A stretch of DNA of 31,557 nucleotides. Origin: an uncultured Oribacterium sp. GTDB taxonomy: Bacteria; Bacillota; Clostridia; Lachnospirales; Lachnospiraceae. Below, in pieces: positions 15,234 through 23,435 of this stretch. Below the pieces are notes generated by a model. That model worked only from the letters and a program-made list of their open reading frames with translations, did not search any database and had not been told where the DNA came from. Position numbers and translations under genes: made by a program. Within the stretch, counting starts at the first letter, position 1. Every line of letters starts with the position of its first letter. The stretch lies in assembly GCA_900770445.1 (NCBI GenBank), contig CAAGKO010000038.1:1-31557 (forward strand). The letters are read 5' to 3'.

Positions 15234-15267
15234 GCATCAGCTTATTTCGTAGCGATATCCCACCGAG
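15222..15267 (+). repeat. Stop-codon hairpin element, copy 1
   Basis: AAATAAG (15228-15234) pairs with CTTATTT (15241-15247) around CATCAG; the TAA stop is in the 5' arm. A 20-base tail CGTAGCGATATCCCACCGAG follows. Copy 2 at 29282-29325 keeps the loop and tail but has different, still paired arms. Confidence 0.75.
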
Positions 15268-15319
15268 CTATGCTCGGTGCCCGCAGGGCGAACACTGGCC
15301 CACCACAGGCCAGTGTTCG
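15261..15319. other. Two stacked hairpins
   Basis: CACCGAGC/GCTCGGTG (15261-15279) and a 12-bp stem with CGAACACTGGCC (15289-15300 with 15308-15319). No T tract follows. They lie between the hydrolase and the BMP lipoprotein promoter and may insulate the two units. Confidence 0.6.
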
Positions 15320-15350
15320 GGCCTCATCACCATCTCTGTCAACTTCCTTA

Positions 15351-15366
15351 AAATTTCATGAAATTT
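15351..15366. promoter_or_regulatory. 16-bp palindrome upstream of the BMP promoter
   Basis: AAATTTCATGAAATTT, perfect dyad, 34 bases ahead of the -35. Candidate operator for a regulator of nucleoside uptake; the factor is unknown. Confidence 0.5.
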
Positions 15367-15399
15367 GGGCACATGGGCGGTTATGACAGGTATTCGTTC

Positions 15400-15428
15400 T
15401 TGTAAACAGATAGTAAAACACTTATAAT
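15400..15428 (+). promoter_or_regulatory. Promoter of the BMP lipoprotein gene
   Basis: -35 TTGTAA (15400-15405), 17-base spacer, consensus -10 TATAAT (15423-15428). The leader is about 65 bases. Confidence 0.8.
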
Positions 15429-15500
15429 GTTTCTGTGTTTCCCATTACGGGAGAAATGTTTTTCGGCCATCCAGGGCCGATACATAGGAGGAAAGTATTT

Positions 15501-16625
15501 ATGAAAAAGAGAATGATTGCAGCACTTATGGCTGTATCCATGGTTGCTTCTCTCGCAGCCTGCGGTTCGAGCAAGCCGGCAGAGACCACAGCAGCATCTG
15601 CAGAGACCACAGCCGCAGCGGAGGCAGGAACTGAGGCCGCAGCAGCAGAGACCACCGCAGCCGCAGAGGCTACCGGTAAGGATGCTTCCGACGTGAAGAT
15701 CGGTATCGTAACCGATGTCGGCGGTGTAAATGATGGCTCCTTCAACCAGTCCGCATGGGCAGGCCTTTCCAAGGCAGCAGACGAGCTCGGCTTCCAGGCT
15801 TCTTACCTCGAGTCCCACACCGACGCGGATTACAAGCCAAACATCGAGACCTATATCGATGAGGATTACGACATGATCATCTGCATCGGCTACGCACTCG
15901 CAGATGCACTGAAGGATGAGAGCGCAGCGAACCCGGATATGAAGTTCGCCATCGTAGATGATGCTTCTCTCGCAGATGTTCCTAACGTAACTTCCCTTAT
16001 GTTCGAGCAGGCACAGGCTTCCTACCTCGTAGGTTATGTAGCAGGTAAGACCACCAAGACCAACACTGTAGGTATCGTTCTCGGTATGGCGACCGACCTC
16101 ATGAACCAGTTTGGTTACGGCTATGTTGCCGGTGCGGTCGATGCAAACCCGGATTGCAAGGTTCTCCAGAACAACGCAAACTCCTTCGCAGATACCGCTG
16201 CTGGTAAGACGGCTGCAAACAACATGGTTGCACAGGGCGCAGACGTGATCTTCCACGCAGCAGGTGGTACCGGCCTCGGCGTCATCGATGGCTGTAAGGA
16301 AGCCGGCATCTGGGCGATCGGCGTTGACTCCGATCAGTCCTCCATCGCTCCGGAGACCATCCTTACATCCGCTATGAAGCGTGTAGATAACGCTGTATAC
16401 GATGTAGCGAAGGCAACCGTAGAGGGTACTGTTGAGCCAGGCGTAAAGACCTACACCCTTGCAGACGCAGGTGTTGATCTCGCTCCGACCACAGACAACA
16501 TCGATCCGGCTGTTCTCGCTGAGGTTCAGGATGTGAAGCAGCAGATCGTTGACGGTAAGATCACTGTTCCGTCAAACAAGGCTGATTTCGAAGCAAAGTA
16601 CGGCGACATCTACGAGCTCGACTAA
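15501..16625 (+). CDS. BMP family nucleoside-binding lipoprotein
   Basis: A 374-residue substrate-binding lipoprotein of the BmpA/TmpC/Med family, which delivers purine or other nucleosides to a YufOPQ/NupABC-type ABC importer. Signal peptide with lipobox LAAC (Cys21), an Ala/Glu/Thr-rich tether to about residue 58, then the family body (KIGIVTDVGGVNDGSFNQSAW; GYVAGKTTKTNTVGIV; VIFHAAGGTGLGVIDGCK; AIGVDSDQ). The start at 15501 has AGGAGG; the frame is open to 15435. Codon use differs from neighbours (more GTA, GTT, GGT, GCA), as in highly expressed genes. It has its own strong promoter and terminator. The matching ATPase and permeases lie 3 kb downstream, separated by a glycyl radical enzyme and its activase. 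Confidence 0.9.
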   Translation: MKKRMIAALMAVSMVASLAACGSSKPAETTAASAETTAAAEAGTEAAAAETTAAAEATGKDASDVKIGIVTDVGGVNDGSFNQSAWAGLSKAADELGFQASYLESHTDADYKPNIETYIDEDYDMIICIGYALADALKDESAANPDMKFAIVDDASLADVPNVTSLMFEQAQASYLVGYVAGKTTKTNTVGIVLGMATDLMNQFGYGYVAGAVDANPDCKVLQNNANSFADTAAGKTAANNMVAQGADVIFHAAGGTGLGVIDGCKEAGIWAIGVDSDQSSIAPETILTSAMKRVDNAVYDVAKATVEGTVEPGVKTYTLADAGVDLAPTTDNIDPAVLAEVQDVKQQIVDGKITVPSNKADFEAKYGDIYELD

Positions 16626-16651
16626 TCCTCGCTCGTTCTATATGAAACCGC

Positions 16652-16681
16652 AACCGGGTGGCACGCGCCACCCGGTTTTTT
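16652..16681 (+). terminator. Intrinsic terminator after BMP gene
   Basis: AACCGGGTGGC (16652-16662) pairs with GCCACCCGGTT (16667-16677), followed by Ts. Confidence 0.92.
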
Positions 16682-16780
16682 ATAAAAAAATATAGAATTT
16701 CATCGTCATCTATTATATTATAAGTATAAAGAGAAAATGCGAACGATTATCGATTTCAAATAAGCAATTAAAGAATCAAA

Positions 16781-16822
16781 TCTGAATTCGACTCTGATTC
16801 CGACTCCGAATCCGACTCCGAT
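16781..16822. repeat. Hexamer array (TCCGAN)7 in the yjjI leader
   Basis: Seven consecutive degenerate hexamers of form TCCGAN (first ones TCTGAA, TTCGAC, TCTGAT). The array lies between the AT-rich likely promoter (about 16705-16735) and the ribosome site of the yjjI gene. Length change here would alter the leader. Confidence 0.75.
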
Positions 16823-16859
16823 CGTTCGTTGGCATGATACAGAATACGAGGTAATCTAT

Positions 16860-18407
16860 ATGAGAGATATTTCCATGGAGCGCGTAAACCAGACGCGCGA
16901 AGCGATGCTGGAGACCGTGAAGTCCCCGACCCTGACACATGAGCAGAAGGTAGCGACGATGGCGAATCAGGCGGATTCCCTGCTCGAGGTGCTGAACCTT
17001 CCAGAGGGACTCGATGAGCTCCTGAACCAGCCGATCGACCGTCAGTGCATCTGCGACCTCAGCGAGGGCCACGCACCGCTGCGCCCGCGCTACATCATCC
17101 CGAATTACGAGAAGTTCATGAAGGAGGGCTCCCGCTTCCTGAACCTCGAGCCGCCGAAGGACCTCTTCGAGGCGATCAATGCACTCGAAATCATCTATCG
17201 TCATGTCCCGTCCGTGACCAATTTCCCGGTCTACGTGGGACAGCTCGATGAGCTCCTCGATCCGTTCGTACAGGACATGGACGAGGCACTCGCGCAGAAG
17301 CTGATCACCCTGTTCTTCGTCAACATGGACCGCACGATCCTCGATTCCTTCTCCCACGGCAACATCGGCCCGCGGGACACGAAGGCCGGCCGCCTCATCC
17401 TGAAGGCGATCGAAGCGACCCGGGATGCCGTACCGAACATCACGATGAAGTACGACGAAACGGAGACCCCGGATGACTTCGCGCTCGAGTGCGTAAGGGC
17501 AGCGCTCGCATCCGCGAAGCCGTCTTTCGGAAACCATGCGATGTTTAAGTCGGAGCTCGGCGAGGATTACGTCATCGCCTCCTGCTACAACGGCCTCAAG
17601 TTCGGCGGCGGCTCCTACACCCTCGTCCGCCTCATCCTCGGCAACATCGCGAAGCGCGCGAAGAACATCGAGGACTTCCTGCAGAACCAGCTCCCGTACG
17701 TGATGGATATCCAGGCACGCTACATGGATGAGCGTATCCGCTTCATCGTGGAGGAGTCCGGCTTCTTCGAGAACAACTTCCTCGCGAAGGAGGGTCTCAT
17801 CCGCCGCGATCTCTTCAGTGCGATGTTCGGTCTCGTCGGCCTCGCAGACGCCGTCGACATCCTGCTGGAGAAGGAGGGCCACCCAGAGTGGCGCTTCGGC
17901 CGCGATGACGAAGCGACGAAGCTCGGCGTACGCATCATGGACGTGATCAAGGACTTCAACGATCACCACTTCAATCCGTACTGTGAAGCAACCGGCGGTC
18001 ACTTCCTCCTGCATGCGCAGGTCGGCATCGCCTCCGACGTGAACGTCACCCCGGGCACCCGTATCCCGATCGGTGAGGAGCCGGCGAACCTGGTGGATCA
18101 GCTCATGATCCTGTCGAACTTCCACCACTACTTCCCATCCGGAACCGGCGACATCTTCCCGATCGACATGACCGTGCACAAGAACCCGGACTACGTCCTC
18201 GATATCATCAAGGGCTCCTTCCGGCAGAACCTCCGCTACTTAAGCTTCTACGCGAGCGACTCCGACGTCATCCGCGTCACCGGCTATCTCGTAAAGAAGT
18301 CTGAGATCGAGAAGCTCGAGCAGGGCCAGAACGTCAAGCACGACACCACCGCCCTCGGCCTCGGCGCGAAGCAGAACGGCCACATCATGGAGCGAAAAGT
18401 CCGCTGA
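16860..18407 (+). CDS. yjjI: YjjI-type glycyl radical enzyme
   Basis: A 515-residue anaerobic radical enzyme, close in length to E. coli YjjI (about 516) and much shorter than pyruvate formate-lyase (about 760). The C-terminus carries the glycyl radical loop RVTGYLV with Gly475; Cys242 in ASCYNGLKFGGGS is the likely thiyl site. SFSHGNIGPRD and GGHFLLHAQVG are further conserved-looking blocks. The reaction of YjjI is, as far as I know, not established. The start at 16860 follows GAGG by eight bases. The activating enzyme is next downstream. Both sit between the nucleoside-binding lipoprotein and the nucleoside ABC transporter, suggesting action on a nucleoside, deoxyribose or breakdown product. 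Oxygen-sensitive by nature. Confidence 0.88.
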   Translation: MRDISMERVNQTREAMLETVKSPTLTHEQKVATMANQADSLLEVLNLPEGLDELLNQPIDRQCICDLSEGHAPLRPRYIIPNYEKFMKEGSRFLNLEPPKDLFEAINALEIIYRHVPSVTNFPVYVGQLDELLDPFVQDMDEALAQKLITLFFVNMDRTILDSFSHGNIGPRDTKAGRLILKAIEATRDAVPNITMKYDETETPDDFALECVRAALASAKPSFGNHAMFKSELGEDYVIASCYNGLKFGGGSYTLVRLILGNIAKRAKNIEDFLQNQLPYVMDIQARYMDERIRFIVEESGFFENNFLAKEGLIRRDLFSAMFGLVGLADAVDILLEKEGHPEWRFGRDDEATKLGVRIMDVIKDFNDHHFNPYCEATGGHFLLHAQVGIASDVNVTPGTRIPIGEEPANLVDQLMILSNFHHYFPSGTGDIFPIDMTVHKNPDYVLDIIKGSFRQNLRYLSFYASDSDVIRVTGYLVKKSEIEKLEQGQNVKHDTTALGLGAKQNGHIMERKVR

Positions 18408-18433
18408 TACGGCACCCATGAGGAACATCCACA

Positions 18434-18480
18434 CAGCGAGGAGAGCAGACCAGCACATGGCCTGATCTCCTCGCTGCATT
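18434..18480 (+). terminator. Hairpin between yjjI and yjjW
   Basis: CAGCGAGGAGA (18434-18444) pairs with TCTCCTCGCTG (18466-18476) and is followed by CATTTT. The loop can extend the stem with one mismatch. As the activase gene follows in the same direction, this is probably a partial terminator or mRNA stabiliser that lowers activase relative to enzyme. Confidence 0.65.
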
Positions 18481-18552
18481 TTGATGGAAGACAGGCACGA
18501 TGAGTGATTTCGAGGCTGATCATGCCTACAGTGAAGAAAAAAGGAGAGAGAA

Positions 18553-19452
18553 ATGCGAAACGATCCGAGACGCGCGGGCGACCGCGTGCCCGTGAACAAA
18601 ATCATCCCGTTCAGCTCCGTCGACGGCCCCGGCAACCGTACCGCCGTCTTCGTTCAGGGCTGCAACTTCAACTGCCACTACTGCCACAACCCAGAGACCC
18701 GCGCGGTCTGCATCAGCTGCGGTGACTGCGTCGCGACCTGCCCGGCCGGGGCCCTCACGCGCTCAGCCGAAGGCCTCGTCCTCTTCGATCCGACGAAGTG
18801 CGTCGGCTGCGACACCTGCATCCATACCTGCACCCATGACGCGAGCCCGCGTATCCGCTACATGAACGCGGAAGAGGTGTACGCCGAGGTGCGGAGAAAC
18901 GTCCCGTTCATCCGCGGCATCACCGTCTCCGGCGGCGAATGCACCTTCTACCCGGCGTTCCTCCACGACCTCGCGGTCCTCGCGAAGAAGGACGGCCTCG
19001 GTTTCCTCCTCGACTCGAACGGCAGCTATGACTTCGAAGCCGACCCGGCGGAGCTACTGTCCGTGATCGACGGTGTCATGCTCGACATCAAGGCCTACGA
19101 CGCCGCAGACCACCGGGCAGTGACCGACGTGGACAACACCCTCGTCCTGAAGAACATGCGCTTCCTCGCCAACCGCGGCCAGCTCTACGAAGTCCGGACC
19201 GTCATCGTCCCGGAGCTTTTTGACACCGAAAAGACCATCGTCGACACCGCCCGCGCGCTGCAGCCATACCTGTCACGGCAGAAGCATTGGCCGGCAAGCG
19301 AGGGGACGAGCATACGCTACAAGATCATCAAGTACCGCCCGTTCGGCGTCCGCGAAGCGTACCGCAGCTTCACCCCGCCGACCGACGCCTGGCTCGAGCA
19401 CCTCGCCGACCTCGCGCGTTCTGAGGGGATGACGGATATCGTAATTATATGA
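18553..19452 (+). CDS. yjjW: YjjW-type glycyl radical enzyme activating enzyme
   Basis: A 299-residue radical SAM activase that generates the glycyl radical on its partner. The radical SAM cluster motif is Cys37-x3-Cys41-x2-Cys44. An inserted two-cluster ferredoxin domain follows, with Cys53, 56, 59, 63 and Cys83, 86, 89, 93. The SAM-binding GGE motif is in TVSGGECTFYP, and the core continues with MLDIKAYDA and YEVRTVIVPELFD. The extra ferredoxin domain places it with activases of the YjjW/glycerol dehydratase/benzylsuccinate type rather than PflA. GGAGAG lies ahead of the start. The gap from the YjjI stop is 145 bases and contains a hairpin. Confidence 0.88.
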   Translation: MRNDPRRAGDRVPVNKIIPFSSVDGPGNRTAVFVQGCNFNCHYCHNPETRAVCISCGDCVATCPAGALTRSAEGLVLFDPTKCVGCDTCIHTCTHDASPRIRYMNAEEVYAEVRRNVPFIRGITVSGGECTFYPAFLHDLAVLAKKDGLGFLLDSNGSYDFEADPAELLSVIDGVMLDIKAYDAADHRAVTDVDNTLVLKNMRFLANRGQLYEVRTVIVPELFDTEKTIVDTARALQPYLSRQKHWPASEGTSIRYKIIKYRPFGVREAYRSFTPPTDAWLEHLADLARSEGMTDIVII

Positions 19453-19714
19453 AAGGCAGGGGATGCCCGGAGGACCGGCACCAGCAGCCATACGTAGAGA
19501 CCGTGTGAAATCAAGTCGGGTCCCCTTAGCAGCACTTCAACAAACCAGTGTAAAACCCGCGCGATTTATGATATTCTAAAGGGTATCAACAGAGTGAAAG
19601 TACCGTCTCTGTCCTGGCTTTTCCGACAGAACGGCCGTGTCAACCAGCAGTAAACGGTGGGCGTTTCGCCATGGACACACTGCTCGAAATACATTAAAGA
19701 AGGGACACAATGCA

Positions 19715-21250
19715 ATGAAAAGCAACATGGATGTAAGCACTGTCGTCATCGAGATGAAGGACATCGTGAAGAAGTTCGGAAACTTCACTGCGAATGACCA
19801 CATCAACCTGACCGTGCACAAGGGCGAGGTTCACGCGATCCTCGGCGAAAATGGTGCCGGCAAGTCGACGCTCATGAACGTACTGTACGGCATGTACCGA
19901 CCGACCTCCGGACAGATCTTCATCAACGGAAAGGAAGTTTCCATCGATAACCCGGAGAAGGCCATCGAGCTCGGCATCGGCATGGTGCACCAGCACTTCA
20001 TGCTCGTGCAGCCGTTTACCGTCACCGAGAACATCGTGCTCGGCGCAGAGCCGAGAAAGGGACTGACCGTGGACTTAAAGACCGCGCGTCAGAAGATCGT
20101 AGAGCTCAGTGAGAAGTACGGCCTCTCGGTCGACCCGGACGCGAAGGTCGAGGATATCTCGGTCGGCATGCAGCAGCGTGTTGAGATCCTGAAGGTCCTC
20201 TATCGTGGTGCAGATCTCCTCATCCTCGATGAGCCGACCGCATCACTGACCCCGCAGGAAATCAACGAGCTTATGGATATCATCCATAACCTCACGGCTT
20301 CCGGCAAGTCGATCATCATCATCACGCATAAGCTGAAGGAAATCAAGGAGTCGTCTGATAACTGTACGATCATCCGCCGTGGTAAGTATATCGACACTGT
20401 CCGTGTCGCGGATGTCAGCGAGGATGACCTCGCCGCGATGATGGTCGGCCGTCAGGTCACCAACAAGGTCGACAAGAAGGAGATGGAGCGCGGTCGCGTC
20501 GTCGTGGAGGTCAAGGATCTGCACGCGAAGGACTACCGTGGCGTCGAGGTCCTGAAGGGCCTCAATCTCGAGGTGCATGCCGGTGAGATCCTCGGACTCG
20601 CCGGTATCGACGGCAACGGCCAGTCACAGCTCGTCGAGATCCTCACCGGTCTCGGTAAGGCGACGAGCGGTCAGGTCCTCATGAACGGCAAGGATGTCAC
20701 GAATGAGACGCCGAAGATGCTCTTCGACGAGGGCATCTCCTCGATTCCGGAGGACCGTCAGAAGCATGGTCTCGTGCTTGATTTCAGTGTCGCCGAGAAC
20801 CTCGTGCTCCAGAACTTCGGCGTGGCACCGTACGCGAAGAACGGTATCCTGCAGAAGAAGGTGATCCGTGATCACGCGACCGATATGATCCGTGATTTCG
20901 ATATCCGTCCGGTGGGCTGTGAGGAGCGTCTCGCAGGTCAGCTCTCCGGTGGTAACCAGCAGAAGGTCATCATCGCCCGTGAGGTGACGAATGATAAGGA
21001 CTTCCTCATCGCCTTCAACCCGACCCGAGGTCTCGATGTCGGCGCGATCGAGTTCGTCCACAAGTACCTCGTCGCGCAGCGCAACAAGGGCCGCGCGATC
21101 CTGCTCGTTTCCTTCGAGCTCGATGAGATCATGAACCTGTCCGACCGCATCGACGTTATCTTCGATGGTCAGATCGACGGTGAGATGATGGGCGCAGAGG
21201 CGGATGAGTACAAGCTGGGCCTGATGATGGCAGGAGGTAAGGCAGAATGA
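19715..21250 (+). CDS. Nucleoside ABC transporter, ATP-binding protein
   Basis: A 511-residue double ATPase of the YufO/NupA type (sugar-ABC fold). Domain 1 has Walker A GENGAGKST (44-52), signature ISVGMQQRVEI and Walker B LLILDEPTASL. Domain 2 has a degenerate Walker A (GIDGNGQSQ), signature LSGGNQQKVIIARE and a Walker B without the usual Glu (IAFNPTRGLD), as is normal in this family. The start at 19715 has AAGGGA about ten bases upstream; the frame is open from 19637. Its stop overlaps the next gene by four bases (ATGA). Energises nucleoside import with the two permeases and presumably the BMP lipoprotein upstream. The 262 bases before it hold no clear riboswitch; I see only a weak -10 (TATGAT or TATTCT near 19567-19575). 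Confidence 0.9.
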   Translation: MKSNMDVSTVVIEMKDIVKKFGNFTANDHINLTVHKGEVHAILGENGAGKSTLMNVLYGMYRPTSGQIFINGKEVSIDNPEKAIELGIGMVHQHFMLVQPFTVTENIVLGAEPRKGLTVDLKTARQKIVELSEKYGLSVDPDAKVEDISVGMQQRVEILKVLYRGADLLILDEPTASLTPQEINELMDIIHNLTASGKSIIIITHKLKEIKESSDNCTIIRRGKYIDTVRVADVSEDDLAAMMVGRQVTNKVDKKEMERGRVVVEVKDLHAKDYRGVEVLKGLNLEVHAGEILGLAGIDGNGQSQLVEILTGLGKATSGQVLMNGKDVTNETPKMLFDEGISSIPEDRQKHGLVLDFSVAENLVLQNFGVAPYAKNGILQKKVIRDHATDMIRDFDIRPVGCEERLAGQLSGGNQQKVIIAREVTNDKDFLIAFNPTRGLDVGAIEFVHKYLVAQRNKGRAILLVSFELDEIMNLSDRIDVIFDGQIDGEMMGAEADEYKLGLMMAGGKAE

Positions 21251-22314
21251 AAAAGAAAATATTAGACAGCTCCCTGCTGTACACCCTGATCGCAATCGTG
21301 ATCGGCTTCATCGTGGGGGCGATCCTCCTTACGGCGATCGGTGTCAATCCGGGTGAGGCCTACGCGAAGCTCTTCAACGGTGTCTTCAGTAAGCCGAAGT
21401 TTTTTACCTATAGTATCGTTTATGCAGCACCGCTGATCTTCACCGGACTTTCGGTAGCGTTCTCCTTCCGTACCGGTGTCTTCAACATCGGTGCCGAGGG
21501 CCAGTACGTGGTCGGCTCCCTGGCCGCCGCGGTGATCGGTATCCTCTGTCCGATGCCGCCGGTGATCCACGCGATCGTATGTCTCCTGGCAGCGGCCCTC
21601 GCCGGTGCGCTCTGGGGTGCCATCGTCGGTGTGCTGAAGGTAAAGAAGGGCATCAATGAGGTCCTTTCCTATATCATGTTTAACTGGATCGCGTTCTATC
21701 TGTCGAACTTCGTCGTGAACCTGAAGACGATTCATACGGATCAGGGTGCGGAGGCATCGAAAAACATCCTCGCGAGTGCGTCGATCAAGATGCCGACGGC
21801 GGTGGCGAAGCTTACCGGCTGCTCCGACGTCCACTGGGGCATCGTGATGGCCATCGTCGCCGCGATCATCCTCTGGTTCGTCATGACGAAGACCACCTTC
21901 GGCTATCAGCTGCGTGCCGTCGGTTTCTCGAGAACGGCCGCAGAGTATGCCGGCATCAGCTCGAACCGTGTATTCCTTGCATCGATGTCGATCTCTGGTC
22001 TCCTGTCGGGTCTCGGTGGAGCGGTACAGCTCCTCGGCATGAGCCAGCGTATCCCGCAGTTTGCAGCCCAGGAATCCTACGGCTTCCAGGGTATCACCGT
22101 CGCCCTCATCGGTGCCACGAATCCGATCGGCTGTATCTTCGCCGGCTGGTTCTACGGTGCGATGAAGTACGGTGGAAACAAGCTGACCGTAATCCAGGTG
22201 CCGAATGAGGTCGTCAACATCATCATGGGTACCGTTATTATCTTCATCGCGATCGCACCGGTATTTAAGTCGATCCTCACGAAGATGACCAGTAAGAAGG
22301 AGGCGGCGAACTAA
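21247..22314 (+). CDS. Nucleoside ABC transporter permease 1 (YufP/NupB-like)
   Basis: A 355-residue inner-membrane permease with about nine or ten hydrophobic segments. Family traits: IFTGLSVAFSFRTGVFNIGAEGQY, the NEVLSYIMFNWIAFYL stretch and RAVGFSRTAAEYAGI, the coupling region that contacts the ATPase. It starts inside the ATPase stop (ATGA overlap) and its stop overlaps the next start (TAATG), so the three genes are translationally coupled. Pairs with permease 2 as a heterodimer. Confidence 0.9.
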   Translation: MKKKILDSSLLYTLIAIVIGFIVGAILLTAIGVNPGEAYAKLFNGVFSKPKFFTYSIVYAAPLIFTGLSVAFSFRTGVFNIGAEGQYVVGSLAAAVIGILCPMPPVIHAIVCLLAAALAGALWGAIVGVLKVKKGINEVLSYIMFNWIAFYLSNFVVNLKTIHTDQGAEASKNILASASIKMPTAVAKLTGCSDVHWGIVMAIVAAIILWFVMTKTTFGYQLRAVGFSRTAAEYAGISSNRVFLASMSISGLLSGLGGAVQLLGMSQRIPQFAAQESYGFQGITVALIGATNPIGCIFAGWFYGAMKYGGNKLTVIQVPNEVVNIIMGTVIIFIAIAPVFKSILTKMTSKKEAAN

Positions 22315-23255
22315 TGCTTACGAATTTAGGACTTTTAATCAATGCGATGCTGATCTCGACGCCACCACTGCTGCTCGCAGCCTTAGGCTCCTGCTTCAGT
22401 GAGCGCTCTGGCGTCGTAAACATCGGCATCGAGGGTATGATGACCCTCGGCGCGTTCGTGGGGGCAGCGGTTGCGTACTTCACGGGCAACGGCTGGATCG
22501 GTTTCTTCGCGGGTGGTCTCGCGGGTGCTGTGCTCGGCCTCATCCACGCGGTGGTCTGTGTGAGTCTGCATGCGGACCAGACGATCGCCGGAACTGCGAT
22601 CAACTTCATCGGACCGGGCTTCGCGATCTTCCTCTGCAAGGCGATTTTCGAGAACTCCTCGGATTCACCGGCGCTTGATATGATGGCGAAGCTGCCGAAG
22701 ATGTTTACGAACGAAAAGGGCGTGTCCATCTTCCCGGCCGGTTCATTTCAGTACAATGTTATCTCCACCTACTCGGTGGCGTACCTCAGCTTCCTGGTGG
22801 TGGCGCTCATCTGGTTCGTGTTCTACAAGACCCGCTTCGGTATGCGGCTCCGTGCAGCAGGCGAGCATCCGGAGGCATGTGAGACCCTCGGCATCAATGT
22901 TTATGCCGTGCGCTATGTCTGCGTGATCCTGTCCGGCTTCCTGTCGGGCCTCGGTGGTGCCTTCGTCACCCTCGCGACCGTATCGCAGTTCCGTCCGGCC
23001 GTCATCGTCGGCCAGGGCTTCATCGCGATCGCAGCCGTCATCTTCGGAAAGTTCTCCCCGGGCGGCGCCTTCGTCGGCTGCCTCCTCTTCGGATTCTGTA
23101 ACGGTGTCAAGTCGCTGCTCGGCGGCTCGAACCTCATCAGCCCGAACCTCCTCAGCATGATCCCGTACATCGTGACCCTGCTGACCCTCATCTTCTTCGT
23201 CGGCGCCGGCCACGTACCGGCAGCAAACGGCAAGCCGTTTGTTCGGTCGAAGTAA
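22314..23255 (+). CDS. Nucleoside ABC transporter permease 2 (YufQ/NupC-like)
   Basis: A 313-residue permease with about nine hydrophobic segments, shorter than its partner as usual in this family. Diagnostic stretches: PLLLAALGSCFSERSGVVNIG, IEGMMTLGAFVGAAVAY and the coupling region RLRAAGEHPEACETLGI. Last gene of the transporter operon; an intrinsic terminator begins 12 bases after the stop. Confidence 0.9.
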   Translation: MLTNLGLLINAMLISTPPLLLAALGSCFSERSGVVNIGIEGMMTLGAFVGAAVAYFTGNGWIGFFAGGLAGAVLGLIHAVVCVSLHADQTIAGTAINFIGPGFAIFLCKAIFENSSDSPALDMMAKLPKMFTNEKGVSIFPAGSFQYNVISTYSVAYLSFLVVALIWFVFYKTRFGMRLRAAGEHPEACETLGINVYAVRYVCVILSGFLSGLGGAFVTLATVSQFRPAVIVGQGFIAIAAVIFGKFSPGGAFVGCLLFGFCNGVKSLLGGSNLISPNLLSMIPYIVTLLTLIFFVGAGHVPAANGKPFVRSK

Positions 23256-23266
23256 CAGCTTATTTT

Positions 23267-23300
23267 CAGCCCCCGGTGCATCCGCACCGAGGGCTGTTTT
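23267..23300 (+). terminator. Intrinsic terminator of the transporter operon
   Basis: CAGCCCCCGGTGC (23267-23279) pairs with GCACCGAGGGCTG (23284-23296), one mismatch, followed by TTTT. Confidence 0.88.
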
Positions 23301-23311
23301 CTTCAAATCTA

Positions 23312-23340
23312 TTGCTTTTATGCGGGTTCTCGGCTATAAT
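23312..23340 (+). promoter_or_regulatory. ABC-F promoter
   Basis: -35 TTGCTT (23312-23317), 17-base spacer, consensus -10 TATAAT (23335-23340). Predicted start near 23347, giving a leader of about 120 bases. Confidence 0.82.
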
Positions 23341-23351
23341 GCTCGAGGTTA

Positions 23352-23435
23352 ATGACAGTTGAGAGCGGCTTCCTGAGCCACTCTTTTTATTATATCTGCA
23401 GTTTTCGGAGACATTCGGAGGCAGTCAGCAGATGA
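23352..23435 (+). CDS. Leader peptide of the ABC-F gene (27 residues)
   Basis: ATG at 23352 has GAGG three bases upstream, near the very start of the predicted transcript; the frame ends with TGA at 23435, 31 bases before the ABC-F start codon. The peptide begins MTVESGFLSHSFYYICSF. The terminator hairpin at 23363-23388 lies inside this frame, so a ribosome translating or stalling early in the leader would prevent the hairpin. This is the layout of ribosome-mediated attenuation known for several ABC-F resistance genes. No homologue is known to me, so translation is inferred. Confidence 0.5.
   Translation: MTVESGFLSHSFYYICSFRRHSEAVSR
23363..23388 (+). terminator. Attenuator hairpin in the ABC-F leader
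   Basis: GAGCGGCT (23363-23370) pairs with AGCCACTC (23376-23383), one mismatch, five-base loop, followed by TTTTT. It lies between the promoter and the ABC-F start. Confidence 0.65.

Noticed and set aside
16751..16759. Crp/Fnr box (GATTTCAAA) upstream of yjjI
   Set aside because: Only one half matches the dyad at 1628-1643 and there is no symmetric partner.
16781..16822. CRISPR-like array
   Set aside because: Units are six bases with no spacers and there are no cas genes.
19453..19714. Purine-type riboswitch before the nucleoside ABC genes
   Set aside because: The three-way junction core sequences of purine riboswitches are not present; only a weak -10 and small hairpins are seen.
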